Positions 44,075 through 57,165 are shown, counted from the stretch's first letter. The stretch: 64,000 nt of DNA from Mermis nigrescens (GCA_036768485.1 JAVLUZ010000338.1:1294958-1358957); one strand, 5' to 3'. Notes: a model not told the origin generated them from the letters alone. Numbers and translations: made by a program.

Positions 44075-44330
44075 GAGGAGTTGCACAATAATGCATCACA
44101 CAAATTAAGTTGTGGTACAGTAAGTGAACAGTTTTTAGATGTAATTGAAGGTGCAAAGCAAACTGTAAGTCATAAGCACAAATCAAAATTGCCTGATAAT
44201 GCAGAGGCCTTTTTTGGATGCTACTATAAAAAATGCTTTGCAAACAGTGATAGACCCCTTAACTCAGAAGATAAACACGCTTGCTATAAAAGTCGAAAAT
44301 TTGGGAGATGTCAGTAGTACACACTGTCAC
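44075..44330 (+). pseudogene. gag: Gag N-terminal fragment related to element M
   Basis: TVSEQFLDVIEGAKQTVS and KLPDNAEAF, then after a one-base shift near 44205 LDATIKNALQTVIDPLTQKINT and VENLGD. These match the gag N-terminus of element M (TVSQEFQNIVEKSKK, HTIKDALQSVIDPLTWKINA, DNLGDL). Only this part survives; no LTR is seen. Confidence 0.7.
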
Positions 44331-45910
44331 TCTGGATGGCCACCCATACATTTGCATTTAAGGGCAATGTGTGGGTGGAATGGCAACCCACAGTGTTATG
44401 TTTGTGATAATGTCATACAATTGGTGGGGATGTAAACAATATGCAGTCATTAAACTGGCCATATAATGGTCATCCATTAAACAGGTCATTTAATGGTCAA
44501 TTTAAAAAAAGCAGAGGAAATGCACTGCATTTTTGATATCTTTTTAATCGATTTTGAGGGACCATTTGCAAGGTTATACATATGCTTAGCAAATGATGCC
44601 CATTGTGTGGTCAGGACAGGACCCCTGATGAATCATCTCATTTGGTGATAATTCACATTAGGCATAGTTAATTTAGTAGGTACCCTATGGGAGTTGATTA
44701 AATATGTGCAAAAAGTGAACCATTTGAGGAACAAATCAGCTCATGATACAGAAAAGCATGGTATATTTCCTGCACTGTGTCATGTACAAATCATACTTGT
44801 TTTACTTTTCTGTATATAAAACCTTAATTATGCAAAAGTTATCTAAATGTATTTTTGTTTCTGTAATCTAAAAATTGGAAAATATTGTGTGCATGATCAA
44901 AACATTTAAAAGTACATTTTATGTAATAGTGAGGCATGGCAAACCACAATGTATTATCCTTTTTCTGTGTAAATGTATAAATCAAATCTAAATGAATGTA
45001 TTATTTAGTGTATTAGATGTAGCATTTTGTTTAATGGTAAGGAATTGTCAGTTAAGCAAAGATCAAAGACAAATTGCAAAAAGCTGGAATGTGTGCTGGG
45101 AACAAATAAAATTGAGTATAAAACCAGAAATATAGCAAAAATATAAAATATATTCTCAAGTGCACAGATTAGCCTAGAAATGTGACTTAGTTTCTCTCAA
45201 GGTTGTCACAAGCCAGAAATAATTATATTTTTGTTACCTTACTGTAAAGTGATACAGTAGGCATAGTTGCTTGCATGGATTGCAACCAGCCGTAAAAAGA
45301 GCAAGCCAGCCACTAATTGAAAGTGCTGCTGTAGTATGAGGTTAAAACAATGCAGATAAAAGCATACATCGCGCAAGGTGTGAAAACATGTGCGTTCCAT
45401 GAGGTAAATAGGGCATAAGTTCTTAAGGTCGTATATGCACGTGTGTCAAGAAATACAAACATGTAAATGATATAACAACTGTAATTTATGTACTAAATAT
45501 TAATGTGTAGTATATACAACACAGAAACAGGCGTTTAAAAGACCATGGCTGGTGCTAATTCCACTTCAAACCAAAAATGCAAAATCTGGCAGAACAAGAA
45601 AGGAATTAAAGTACCAATTGTCAAAAAAATATTCAAAAAAATGGCTTAGGTAAACAAAATCGCTTTCTGATTTTATGCTCGAATCTTGTAGATCCTTCTG
45701 GCGTAGTGCTCCTAAGGTGTATTTTTCAGTGCTAACTTAGCTTAGTGTCAGCATCATCTATTCATTTTCAATATTATTGTTCTGTATTTATCTGAATCAT
45801 TTGTTTGATTGCCATCTCTACTTATTCTCAGCAAACTCAGACAATACTTTATCATTTGTAAGCAATGTTTGAACAGGCTATCTATTTGTTTTACTCATAG
45901 CAGGGATCAC
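44331..45910. other. No gene seen
   Basis: AT-rich DNA without recognisable coding sequence or element ends. Confidence 0.4.
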
Positions 45911-46090
45911 CATAGGTGGGTAGCACTAAAATTCTGGGGGGGTGAAAAAATTTTCAAAGGTCAAAAAATAGGCTTAAAAACCTTAAAGGGGGCGGTAAAA
46001 TTTTCAAAGGTCAAAAAATGGTCTTATAAGTCTCAAAGGGGAAAGGTATTTCAACTTCTGGGTGGTGCATACCCCCCATGCCTATGTGTG
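45911..46090 (+). mobile_element. Family B hAT-like MITE, internally shortened
   Basis: CATAGGTGGGTAGC...ATGCCTATGTGTG, 180 bp, flanked by gggatcac (45903-45910) and gggatcaa (46091-46098). Confidence 0.78.
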
Positions 46091-46654
46091 GGGATCAACC
46101 CATATCTCGGCCCTTAGGATAAGATAGACAACAGTCCAATAAATAGGAGCACTATGCATCACCGAAGCTAACAGCTATAAGTTATTCAAAAATAAAATAT
46201 TTGTTCTAATTAATATGTAGTGTAAATTAAGACAAATTATAAAATTTTGCTGTATCACTGTGCCCTAGATAAATAACAATAGAAACAATTCCATAATGAG
46301 TAAGAATTTAAGGGATAGACCCTTGGGTATGTAGAAGATAAATAGTGTGGATTGTGTGAGTATTTTATGATACACAAAGTATTGTGTAGTTACTGCGCTA
46401 TACGTTATTCAAAATGAAAAATTATTTGTTTTATGTATTCAAGAATAAGGGAAATTATTAAATTTTGTGACATCAATGCGCCCTGTTCTTCAGAAGTTAA
46501 TAAAAAATTTCTATAAGTCCTTTGTTTACCTAGATATTCAACTTAAATTTTCATTTTGATGAGCAAACAAGTTTTTATTTCTATAGATTAGAGACAAATA
46601 AAAATTACAAAATATTAGCTCATACATATTTATATTTTTTATGTTTCTATCCCG

Positions 46655-47060
46655 TTAAGCATACAAAAGCAAAAAAATTCCAAAATTTGAATTCTGGGGA
46701 GTATTTTGATTTCTGAGGGAAGGGTATTTCAACTTCTGGGAGGGGTGCATACCATAGGTGGGCAGCACCAAAATTCTGGGAGGGTGAAAAATTTCTGAAG
46801 GTAGGGGTGTGCTGAACAAATTTTAAAAGGTCAAAAAATAGTCTTAAAAGTGGTCGTATGGCAGAAAAGCACCATTTTCTGACGTTTCTCATCAAGCTCT
46901 ATCCAATTGCATCAAAAAATTATTAAAAAAAGCAAAAAAAATTTTCTGGGGGTATTTTGATTTCTGGGGGAAGGTATTTCAACTTCTGGGGGATGCATAC
47001 CCCCAAACCTCCCATGTCCATGTGTGGTGCATACTCCCCAAACCCCCATGCCCATGTGTG
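46655..47060 (+). mobile_element. Outer family B copy, 5'-truncated, split by another B
   Basis: Family B interior (46669-46752: ttgaattctgggg, gtattttgatttctg) resumes at 47027-47060 (gcatactccccaaac...cccatgtgtg) after the inner copy. The left terminus is missing. Confidence 0.65.
46753..47026 (+). mobile_element. Family B MITE nested inside family B
   Basis: CATAGGTGGGCAGC...CATGTCCATGTGTG with a perfect 8-bp duplication gtgcatac (46745-46752, 47027-47034) lying inside the older B copy. Confidence 0.88.
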
Positions 47061-47343
47061 TTTGTGATTTAATAAAAATTAATTTTAAAATGGAGCAGAC
47101 CTTATGTAATTATTTTTTATTGATTTTGAGTGATTTTATACCCTTAACATTTTTGGGAAGCTCATTTGTTTAAAGTGTTGATTAAGAATTGAGACAGCTA
47201 ATTGTTAAAAAGTTTGGTAAAATAATTGCATATTTTTGTAGGAATGAGGTTTTTTCAGCACAATGTGATAAAAAAGGTGCAAAGTTTGTGTTTTAGATGT
47301 TATAATTTTCAAAAAATTTGTTTACTAATCAATGATGATAACA

Positions 47344-47546
47344 AGTTGAAATACTCCCCCAGAAATCAAAATACCCCCCAGAGAAATTTTTTTTGCTTTT
47401 TAGCAATTTTTTGATGCCATTAGATAAAACTTGATGAGAAACATCAAAAAATGGTGTTTTTTCGCCATACCACCATTTTAAGGCCATTTTTGACCTTTAA
47501 AAATTTTTTCACCCCCACCCAGAATTTTGGTGCTGCCCACCTATGG
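47344..47546 (-). mobile_element. Family B MITE, truncated
   Basis: Family interior and the GCTGCCCACCTATG end are present; the CACATGGGCG end is missing. Confidence 0.65.
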
Positions 47547-47714
47547 TTACAATAAGTATATGTATACTTTTAAATAAGATTCATATTAGAGCTCAAATCA
47601 GTGTGTACATAAGTATGTCTTTATGCATTAATCTTTAGGCAATTTTAAATAAATTAGGAATGTGTTACATTTTAAGGCAAACAACACTTCACTCTAATCA
47701 TTGCTCAAAGAAGC

Positions 47715-47999
47715 ATGAGTGAAGAAAACGTTAAAGCAGAAGGTGGCAGCGGTGGAATGGAGGGCAGCAGCAGTGAAGCGGAAGGCAGCATTGGTGAAAC
47801 AGAAGGCAGCAGTGGTGGAACAGAGGGCGGCAGTGGTGGGACGGAGGGCGGCGGTGGTGAAACGGAGGGTGGCGGTGGTGAAGCGGTGGTGGAATGGAGG
47901 GTGGCGGTGTTGAAATGGAGGGCAGCGGTGGTAGAACAGAAGGCAGTGGCAGTGGAATGGAAGGCAGCATGGAATCGGTACTTATTGTTTTGGATGTGA
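47715..47999 (+). repeat. Gly/Glu/Ser-coding minisatellite
   Basis: About 15-bp units (ggcagtggtggaa, gagggcggcggtgg) repeat over 47740-47960. A frame of 94 codons opens with MSEENVKAEGG, then Gly-Ser-Gly-Gly-Thr-Glu repeats, and shifts to Val/Ala/Trp-rich sequence near the end, so it is more likely a minisatellite than a gene. Confidence 0.5.
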
Positions 48000-48097
48000 A
48001 TAAATTTTTAAGCTAATTATTGTTTGATTTTGATAGGAATCAAAAATCTAAATTGATGAATTGATGCATTTGGTAAGTTTCCAAATCATTTTTTAAG

Positions 48098-48100
<3 letters not shown>

Positions 48101-48184
<84 letters not shown>
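48101..48184. repeat. (AT)n microsatellite
   Basis: Pure AT repeat. It lies between two related ~100-bp blocks (about 47985-48090 and 48185-48290) that share 'ctaattatt', 'ttgattttgata', 'atcaaaa' and 'tttggtaagt'. Confidence 0.9.
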
Positions 48185-48188
<4 letters not shown>

Positions 48189-48290
48189 ATTACTTGTAAC
48201 TAATTATTCTATTGGTTTTGATAAAGATCAAAATTTGTAAATATGTCCCGTGACGATTTGATTTGTTTGGTAAGTCTTTATATCACTATT

Positions 48291-50015
48291 TACATCAAAT
48301 GCAATTAAATAAATAAAATTTTATTCTGCAGTTGGCTTCATACAAAAAAATTGTATTTTAAATTTATGTGCCATAAATAAGTTGTAGGTATATTTATTTT
48401 TTACAGCAATAGCTTAAAACCATATTAGTAAGCTTTTTAAAAATTGGTCAAACCAAAAAACAATTACGTATTTTATATTTACAGATGACACCTACAAAGG
48501 CATTAGTAAGATAATATTGTATTATGCAGTTTTAGTATTTAATAATTGTCTAAATTGTGTTTTTTAGGACAAATTATTCAGAATGCTGGTAATTTTTTTG
48601 AAATATGACTAACTTGGTAATATAATTCACAATAATACTTATTTTAATATTTTTTAACATTTATCACCTGCAGTAGATGAAGCAAGTTTGAAGCGTCAAA
48701 TATGATATATAGAAAGCTATGAAATATGTAGATTATAGTGCTTAGCTTGTAGGTAGTATTGAACCTGGATTTTCAAGTGGATCCATGTAACTTTTTAAAG
48801 ATTAATTTATAATCAATTCAGGGGAGAAGTTTTTGAAGAAGGAAGTCTTCAATGCTTAGGATAAGTTTTTTCTGCATAATTTAACTTAAATTGACATTTT
48901 CAACATTATTTCACTTGATTTGTGGAAATTTCTACCTACATTTTTTACATTGATGCTCATGCTAAGTAATATTTTTTAACTTGTGGAAAATTTCTACCTA
49001 ATCTGGATTCTAGTTGCTGACTTACGATCAATATTGTATCAAACCTATAGTGTATGATATTATGTAGGTACATACATATGTACAAATAGGTACATTTATT
49101 GATCAATTCTGTATTGTATCCTAGTTATGCCAAGTTTCTTATTTGTAGTCAGTAGAAAGATCAACATAGGTACATGAATATATATAATCTATTCTTGTTT
49201 TGACTTGGCACATGAAATTCGCTGGACAAACTTATTTTCTTAATACTGTATCACCCGATTTTATACAATTCAATTGGAGACTTATTAAGTAGCTACCTAC
49301 CTCATAGAGCAGAGAAAATTCTAGTGCTACAGTAATTATAAAGAGAAAATTAATTTTTTGGATGGAATTATGCAATGGCACATTGTTTGGAATGATAGTT
49401 TCACCTTCTTATGTAATTATAGCTATATATTGTAAGGGTTAATTCTAAACAAGGTAAGTATGTATTTAGGTAAGCAGATATGTAGATCTTATGTGTGTAC
49501 TTAAATATAGTTTGTTCCAAAAAGTCTTACAGTTTTTCTAAGAATTTCTGACAATTTAAACTGACATCAAGCAGGGTGAATAAGGATTAATTCAAGATGA
49601 TGTCAGAGAATTTCGGGTTTAAACTATTTAAAGATTGGTATTTTGAGAACTTTAAGCTTACGCATAGAGTGAAACTTTGCTCTATAAGGAATGATATTCC
49701 TTCTTCAATGCTATTTATTTGCTAAATCTTCTATCAAATGAACCGGGCAATTACTGTCCATGAAAATGCTTAAAATTTATGCAATAAGTTATGTAAAATA
49801 GACTAACTATAACTGTTATTACTAAAATTATGGAGGAAATGACTAATTATAACATTAGGTAAATCAATTTGAGCTTCATTGTTCAAAGAACCCCATCTTT
49901 ATTTGCAGTCAGGCTTGCAGCCAAATTGTTCAGTTCTGGCGAGGCTGGTGATTTTAACTGAATATACATTAAAAGCAAATGAAAAGATATTGACAAATAA
50001 TATGTATAGATTTAA
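48291..50015. other. No gene seen
   Basis: AT-rich DNA; no coding region or bounded element that I can support. Confidence 0.4.
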
Positions 50016-50802
50016 TAGTGTTGTAAAAGATAAGGATTTTTTGCAAGATAAAAGATAAAGATAAAGTCAAAATTTGAAAATCTAGAAGATAAAGATAAAG
50101 ATAAAAAATTAAGAAAGGTGAAGATAAAGATAATTTACAAGATGAAGGAACCAAAAAGATAAAGTGTACATGTGTAAATATGGTCGTCTGGACCCAGGAC
50201 AATGATGTTTGTGAAGTGCAATAAATGAGAGTGGGTGATGTAAAGCAGTCAACTAAATGCCCTTATTTCAACACCTGAGATTGACGAGGTGATAGGCATT
50301 AAGCACACATAAATGTAGATTTGGGGGTTTACCCACGGTATCTGACTGACTCACGTACTACTATTACTGGCAGACTAATTCTTTCTTTTCAGAAGCATCA
50401 AAACCATGCTCTGAATACATAGTCGCAACAGTTATTGATTTTTTCAAACTTCTCTATGTTTCCTAGGCTTGGACTTAGATTAACTTGGGTGCTAGTAGTA
50501 GTACTCCCACTTAGATTGGTATCACTCCCGCTTACTTAGGTTGATATACAGGAATTAGTTTGGGCCGCATGCCATAGGGTTTAAACAATGTGTCTAAATG
50601 TATTTCACGTCAAACCTGCATTTTGGATTACATGCTAACTTGTGTACATACTTTATCTTTTTTGCAAGATAAATTCCTTTCAAAAAGATAAAGATGAAGA
50701 TAGCCTGTGTTTTTCCCAAAAGATAAAGATAAAAAATCGTTAAGATAAAGATATCTTTATCTTTATCTTGCTAGAAAGATAAAGATATCTTTTACAACAC
50801 TA
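50016..50802. mobile_element. Element G: TIR AGTGTTGTAAAAGATA with AAGATAAAGATA repeats
   Basis: The left end AGTGTTGTAAAAGATAAGG and right end (complement AGTGTTGTAAAAGATATC) are inverted. Both sub-terminal regions are packed with aagataaagata words on the same strand, including a palindromic gatatctttatctttatcttg at 50750. Flanks agatttaa / agtcttaa partly agree. No ORF inside. Confidence 0.65.
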
Positions 50803-51876
50803 GTCTTAACTCATATACCATTGCTTATACTTTGAGAGTTGTCTCTGTTCGGTTCTTCAAAATTTGCCACCCCTAAATTGATGCAATCTCAAAAAATTAG
50901 TATAATCTTATTTTTACTAATTGTTTTTTTTTCTCAGTCTCACTTTGTACTTTCAGGATAGCCATCTTTATGCTTGGGCGCTTGCTTTGCCAGACTTTGA
51001 AATGGGTTGTCAATATTTCTATTTGATACCCTTTGCTTCCATTTTTTAAGACAAACACTTTATAATTTGTTGGACGCCTCCAAGCTAATCCTTAATCAGC
51101 TGTGCAATCCCAAGCTTACAATTTGTCAGCTTTTTTGTTGACTTGTCGTTCATTGAGCCATCCTTTACTAGTATTATTTGTCCAAATTGTTTATTATTTA
51201 GCCAGAATCAAAACTTTTGTAAGTATAACTTATTTAAATAAAAGAAGAAAAATTAAAAATTGTCTTTTAATGCTTAAATCATTAAGCACTGCAGGAGGGA
51301 TAATCCAAAACTACCCACCCAATCACCTAGATTGACAAGTAAAAGCAGATATAAATAGAACACAATGAGTGAGACAAAAAAGCGGGCATATTATTTTAGT
51401 GCAAAATGTAGGATTGCACTTTGCATTTCTACAACATAAAAAAATTTGCTGACCACCTTCCTGAAATATTTGTTGATCCAACAAAATTTTCTCATAGACC
51501 GGACATACTTATTTTCATAAAGACGCTTAGAAAAGCTTTGTGAATTGAAATTTTTCAAAGTAACAAGATAAAAATCTGATAAATTCGTCCTGCAATTTCA
51601 ATTTAATTTTTTCCAATATGGCTGCCCCTATAAGATCTGCATTTTGCTCACACTATTTTATATATTTTCCAATGTTTAAGCAGATTTTAGAACGCTTAAA
51701 AAAAGCTCGTTTGAATGATATCCTATTTGTCAGCTTTACCAAAGAAATACAGTTTTTCAGTATGGCCACCAGGAAGGCTGTCATACTGTAGCTTTTGATG
51801 TTTTCACTTATTATTCTGTGAGTTTCTGTTTTTCTGACATTTTGAAATTTACTTCACTAAATAGCTAGAAAATTTA
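50803..51876. other. No gene seen
   Basis: No coding region or repeat border recognised. Confidence 0.4.
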
Positions 51877-52112
51877 ATGTTCTTTCTGATGAGCTATGTC
51901 TCATGTTCTGTATCCTTCTGGTTCTTTCAGGGAAGTTCTAAAAAGCCTCAAAATTATTCATTGTTTAGTCAAAATCATGTGGATGAAGAACAATCAAAAG
52001 ATATTGACAAAACCATAAAAGGAATCAAAGAAATTTTGGATAATCCTTCTGAAAAATTGAATAGATTATAAAGACTTTTACAACAATCTTTGTTAACTTT
52101 AGGAGTCTCAGT

Positions 52113-52382
52113 CATAGGTGGGCAGCACCGAAATTCTCAGGGGAGGGTGAAAAAATTAAAATGTTCAAAGGTCAAAAAATGGTCTTAAAAGTGGTCGTAT
52201 GGCAAAAGAAACACCATTTTTCGACGTTCTTCATCAAGCACTATCCAATGGCATCAAAAAATTGCTTAAAAAAGCAAAAAAAATTCAAAATTTGAATTCT
52301 GGGGCGTATTTTGATTTATGGGGAGTGTATTTCAACTTCTGAGGGGGATGCATAACCCCCAAACACCCCACGCTTATGTGTG
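52113..52382 (+). mobile_element. Family B hAT-like MITE in gag remnant
   Basis: CATAGGTGGGCAGC...ACGCTTATGTGTG, flanked by gtctcagt (52105-52112) and gtctcact (52383-52390). Confidence 0.82.
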
Positions 52383-53100
52383 GTCTCACTTATATCAGTC
52401 CATAGCGCTCCTATCTCAGCTGATGTTTCTTCTATGTCATATCAACAGGTATTAGGAAGTTTTACAGGCTCATCTATTGTTGAATCAAGTTGAAAATATG
52501 CTTTAAAATTATCTGAATCAGAAATTTCTCAAGCTTCATCTTCATTCAAATGGCATTTGCTATTTTCTAAAATAAACTTTAAAAGTTGCATAGAATTTTT
52601 AGCTCAAATATTGAAAAGACCTATAATCAGAAAAATGACTTACCAATTCTATGGCTGATTCTTTCAAAGCAGCTACCAGTGATTTTGGACAACTGTCAAC
52701 TGAAGAAATTGATGAATTAAAAGCAATCGCTGAGCATAGTGGAGCACAATTTTCAGGAGCCAACTTTTCTGCAGCCAACCCAATAAATTCTTCAAAAACC
52801 TTATCTGGCCAAAGGCCACCTAAACCATTTTCTGGTGCTTTTATCAAGTCATTTCCAGAATGGATTAAAAAATTCGAAAAATATATGCTTTTGCCAGGAG
52901 TTTTAAACGCTGATGACAACCATAAAATCGCATTCTTAGAAACAGATTTTGCTGGGACGTTTGTTAACCTCAACATGTGATGGAACAAAATTAAATAGTA
53001 TTTTGGGATGGTTGCAAACCCCAACATATGATGAACTTGAAGAATTAGGAGGTGAATTTATGGAAGGTAGGGATGGTAATATTTATTGGGTGGTGATATA

Positions 53101-53370
53101 CACACATGGGCGGGGGGTTGGGGGGAGTATGCAACCCCCCAGAAGTTGAAATACCCCCCCAGAAATCAAAATACCCCCACCCAGAAAAATTATTTTTGCT
53201 TTTTAGCAATTTTGTGATGCCATTGGATAGTGGTTGATGAGAAACGTCGAAAAATGGTGTTTTTTTTGCCGTATGACCACTTTAAAGACCATTTTTTGAT
53301 TTTTGAAAATTTTTTAACCCCATCCCCCAGGAATTTTTCACCCCCAGAGTTTTGGTGCTGCCCACCTATG
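53101..53370 (-). mobile_element. Family B hAT-like MITE in gag remnant
   Basis: CACACATGGGCGG...GCCCACCTATG with a perfect 8-bp duplication gtgatata (53093-53100, 53371-53378). It splits the RDGNIY-containing capsid segment. Confidence 0.9.
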
Positions 53371-56170
53371 GTGATATATGATGGCAGACAATAGAGGAAT
53401 GAGACCACTCTTGAATTTGCATAGAAGCTTCAAGAATTATCAAATCTGCTCACTCTAACTTCTGAGAATTGAGATTCAATTATAAAACCAATTTTTGTGA
53501 GGGATATTCTTCCAGAAGTTTATGAGGGACTGAAATATCTCAAATTTGGAACTTTGGAAGAAATTATAAGAAGGGTGACATTCACTGAAAGTCAAGTTTT
53601 CTGGAAGGTAATTCGGGATTTTCTGTCTCAACCCTATTTTGAGAAACGACTTAATTTAAGTATTCTACCTTCAGATGCCCATGGCCACTGTTAACTGTTA
53701 GCCAGAAATTTTATCCAACAAAATGTTGTATTGTGAGCAAAACAACCATCTTACCTCTAAATGTTGACAATTGCTGACTCATACAATACCAGTAGACCAT
53801 CTGCTTCCGTTGTGGTGGCAACCACTTCACAATTTGTTACCCAGTGCAGGATTGCAGAGGTAAAAGTCTATTCAATAACAATAATTCAAGCTGTCTCCTA
53901 AATGTTGCAAAGTTAAACAGAAATAATAATTATAGGAGAGATTTAAATATTAATAAAAATAACAATTATAGAAACTCATATAATCAAAATAACTGGAGTT
54001 ATAGAAATGAAGTTACAGAGATAAGCAAAGTAATTGGAATCACACTGATTATTCTTAAAATTGGAATTCAAATATGAATAATATATGTAGTGAGCCAAGC
54101 ATCCCATTCCAAGCCCAAAGTCTACAATTTAGATGTGATTTTTCCCAAGATAACAAACATCGAGAGAATTGTCAAAATTGTACATTTTAATGAAAATTCT
54201 AGAAGAAATAGCAACAATTCAATTTCATCATAAAACTTTATAGAAAATGGTGAAAATATAAATCCTGATGTTCCAGACATTGAAGATAAAGGGCCCTTAC
54301 CAAGAACAAGCTAAAGTGGTTATATAAATGTTACTATCTGATTACACAGCTGATGCCAAATTGGTCCAACAATAGCGTCTTGCCTGTCAATCCAACTGAT
54401 GAAGATGATTGCATTCATTCTAAAAGTACAAGTACCAATGAAAACAAAAGCAATATGGATGATTCTGACACAAAGGCCGCCCATTAATGGGCATATGAAC
54501 AACATTTGGCATGTGGCACAGTGGCTAGCCAAGCATTCCTCTTATCCTGTCATTTGTTGGAAAGAAATTGGTAATTCATCACCATCAACAGGTTTAGAAA
54601 GCAGCGGAAATGGCAGTGACCATATTTCCGGTCAAATTTACACTTCATTTCAGAATTACTTCAAGTTTGATATTTATTGCATTCCACTGATAAAAAGCAA
54701 AACCCTTGCAGATGAAGAATATCAATCAGATAGAAAAATCGGAATAGTCACACCAACTGCCAACCAAAAAAAGAACAAATAGCATCCAAATGCCAAAATT
54801 GTCAATGTCATTGCCCAAAAAGTGGCATTCAAATCTCCCCAATTACTGAGCAATGACAAAGACCAGCATTCTGAAGCTTCTACATATTCACTTTATCAGA
54901 TAAACCCATATTATTGCTACAACCGCTAGACTCAGACCCCAGGTGAGAAATTCTATAATTACAATGTTGTAAGTAATTTTATCTCACAAAATTGTAACAC
55001 CATTTATATTAAATTAGTTATCAAATTTTGTTTTATTGTATGTAAAAATACTCTTAGTTTATTTAAAACTCTTAGATTATTCTGTTGTTCTGAAAAATTA
55101 TTTGACAAGTCAGGTCATTTTTGAACACCAAAAATTCTGGTACCAAAGATCAAATGCCGAAAGAGAAATAATACAACAAAAATTATATTTCTTACAATTC
55201 TTGGATAAAATTAATTCAGCTAGAATTAGTGGATCTCACATTCCAAAATCTTCAGAAAAATGTGTGCTAAAAACGATCACAGAAGTAACATTATCCAATA
55301 AAGTAATAATTACTTTCTATCCCCAGAACAACGGAATGGGTGCAGTACACCTATCATGCAATACAGGGAAATCAGCACAACTGGAAGTGATGAGGGAGAA
55401 GATGATGTCTTCCTTGACCAAACTGATGTTGACAAAATTTAAGAAGTCGTTTCTCCACTATCAAATCCATTTTTACAAGTTGCCAATAAGGCAGCCTTAT
55501 CTGGCAATGCTGCACTTAAAGCCAAAAAAAGTTGCATAATTTGCAGCTGATGATGCAGATGCTGAGGCAGATGTTGACAACAAAGAAAGTGCCATCAAAG
55601 TGTAGACTGAGCCGGATCTAGAAAACCTGGCTAGCTTGGAAGTTTTGGGTAATGATTCTGAGCTGCAATAATGTGTGTCCAGGAAACCTGAGTTCAAAAC
55701 TGCGAAAAGATCAAAATTTTCCAGCACTTTGCGCTGAGTCATTATTATTTATTGTTATCTATCGATCCAATGAATTTAAGAGCTTGATTCAGCTAAAATA
55801 ATCCAGCACTTTGCATCACTTTAGTAGTTTAATGCACTGTTTGTTAAATGAAAATGTCCATGCTTGTTGAGCATATTAGTAAAAGTGCAAAAATGATTGT
55901 GTTACCAGTTTGTCTAATATCTGCTTTATTTGTCTGTTTTGTACCACTTTGTCTATTCTTTGCTTTGTTTGTCTTTCTTTACAAGGACACATAATCCTAT
56001 TTTAAATGAAAGGAATTGCCAATGTGTTGGCGCATTTCCTGTTTTCTGAACTGCATATACTTATTGAGAAGGCCACAAATGGGCCTGTAAATGGTAAGGA
56101 CGAAATTTTCATTGAAAAATTTTTCTATATCTTATTAGCAGCAATGTGACCCATTGCTGCGCTATGTAAT

Positions 56171-56425
56171 CACTCATAAGCGTGGGGGTATGAACCCCAG
56201 AAGTTGAAATACCCTCCCCCAGAAATCAAAATACACCCCCCAGAAAATTTTTTTTGCCTTTTTAGCAATTTTTTGATTCCATTGGATAGTGCTTGATGAG
56301 AAACATTGAAAAATGGTGTTTTTTTGCCATACAACCACTTTTAGGACCATTTTTTGACCTTCTAAATTTTTTAACTCACCCCTACCCAAAAATTCCCCCC
56401 AGAATTTTGGTGCTGCTCACTTATG
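56171..56425 (-). mobile_element. Family B hAT-like MITE
   Basis: CACTCATAAGCGTGG...GCTCACTTATG with a perfect 8-bp duplication tatgtaat (56163-56170, 56426-56433). Confidence 0.85.
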
Positions 56426-56579
56426 TATGTAATTAGCAGAGGTCAAAAAACACATTTCAGCTTAGAAATTTTGTGCAACGTAGGACTTCATAAATTCTAA
56501 GTGTTTGTGGGCTTGATTCAGAACTGAGATTCGGCCGAATGGGAAAATTTTAACATTAAAATGCTTTTTACAAAATTCT

Positions 56580-56850
56580 CCGGGACTCTGCTCCGGAACC
56601 CGCTGGGAATGCTTGAGCGCGCCACCCAGACCCCTTCAGTAACTTTACCCCGGGGTAAAAATTGGACAGTTTACCCCGCCATTTTACCCCTGGCTTACCC
56701 CGGGGTAAAGTTAAAAAAAAATCGGCAGTGTAAATAATTTTGGTATGACAGAACGCGGGGTAACTTTACCTTGGGGTAAAAATGTGAAAATTTACCCCGC
56801 CATTTTACCCCCTTCTCTGAGCAGGGGTAAATTGAGGGGTAAGTCGGTTT
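56580..56850. repeat. GGGGTAAA-rich palindromic repeats
   Basis: TTTACCCCGGGGTAAA-type palindromes in two copies of a ~125-bp block (from about 56638 and 56760, each containing 'tttaccccgccattttacccc'). They lie directly upstream of a Harbinger transposase fragment and may be its terminal region. Confidence 0.6.
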
Positions 56851-56862
56851 GCTCATGCCCAG

Positions 56863-57130
56863 ATGCAGTTTGAAACAATGGATGCAATTGACCTAATTGA
56901 TTTCCTAGACCAGCAAGATAATACAAGTACTATTGATAAAGTTATTCACAATAATATTCGATTTATTACACGTTCGAATCCGTTTGAAATTTATGACGAT
57001 TTCAATTTTTGGTTGTGATATAGATTTCAGAAGAAGACAGTCAGGGAAATTATAGGATTACTTTTGAATCAGTTAGTATGCCCGACAAGACGCCATAAAA
57101 GTTTATCAGTGGAAACTCAAGTAAATTCAG
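56863..57130 (+). pseudogene. PIF/Harbinger transposase N-terminal fragment
   Basis: From an ATG the frame reads NPFEIYDDFNFWL, TGA (57016-57018), then YRFQKKTVREIIGLL, PTRRHKSLSVETQ. This FxxRFRxxKxTVxxLxxxL...TRRxxxLSxETQ pattern is the N-terminus of PIF/Harbinger nucleases. The DDE domain is missing. Identification is from family knowledge without a search. Confidence 0.6.
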
Positions 57131-57165
57131 TCAGATACAATACGTAAACATGAAAATCATGCTTA

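Larger units (their letters stand above)
51877..55680 (+). pseudogene. gag: Decayed gag of an element related to P, with the same intron
   Basis: Pieces in order: an acidic N-terminus (HVDEEQSKDIDKTIKGIKEI, about 51975-52035), capsid FSGAFIKSFPEWIKKFEKYM (about 52828), KIAFLETDFAG, EFMEGRDGNIYW, then IFVRDILPEVYEGLKYL (53490), a CCHC-like ICFRCGGNHFTICYP (about 53800), an Asn-rich region, ADEEYQSD (about 54710), a donor CAG/GTGAGA (about 54943), and an acidic exon DADAEADVDNKE from about 55550 after TTTGCAG. Two family B MITEs and many stops interrupt it. No env, pol or LTR follows. Confidence 0.72.

Noticed and set aside
47715..47999. Gly-rich secreted or structural protein gene
   Set aside because: The repeat shifts frame within the array and lacks a signal peptide; a minisatellite explains it.
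47985..48600. Possible micro-exons (21-base pieces between AG and GT borders, e.g. 48485-48505 and 48568-48588)
   Set aside because: The first candidate exon (48037-48072) has stops in all frames and there is no linking evidence.
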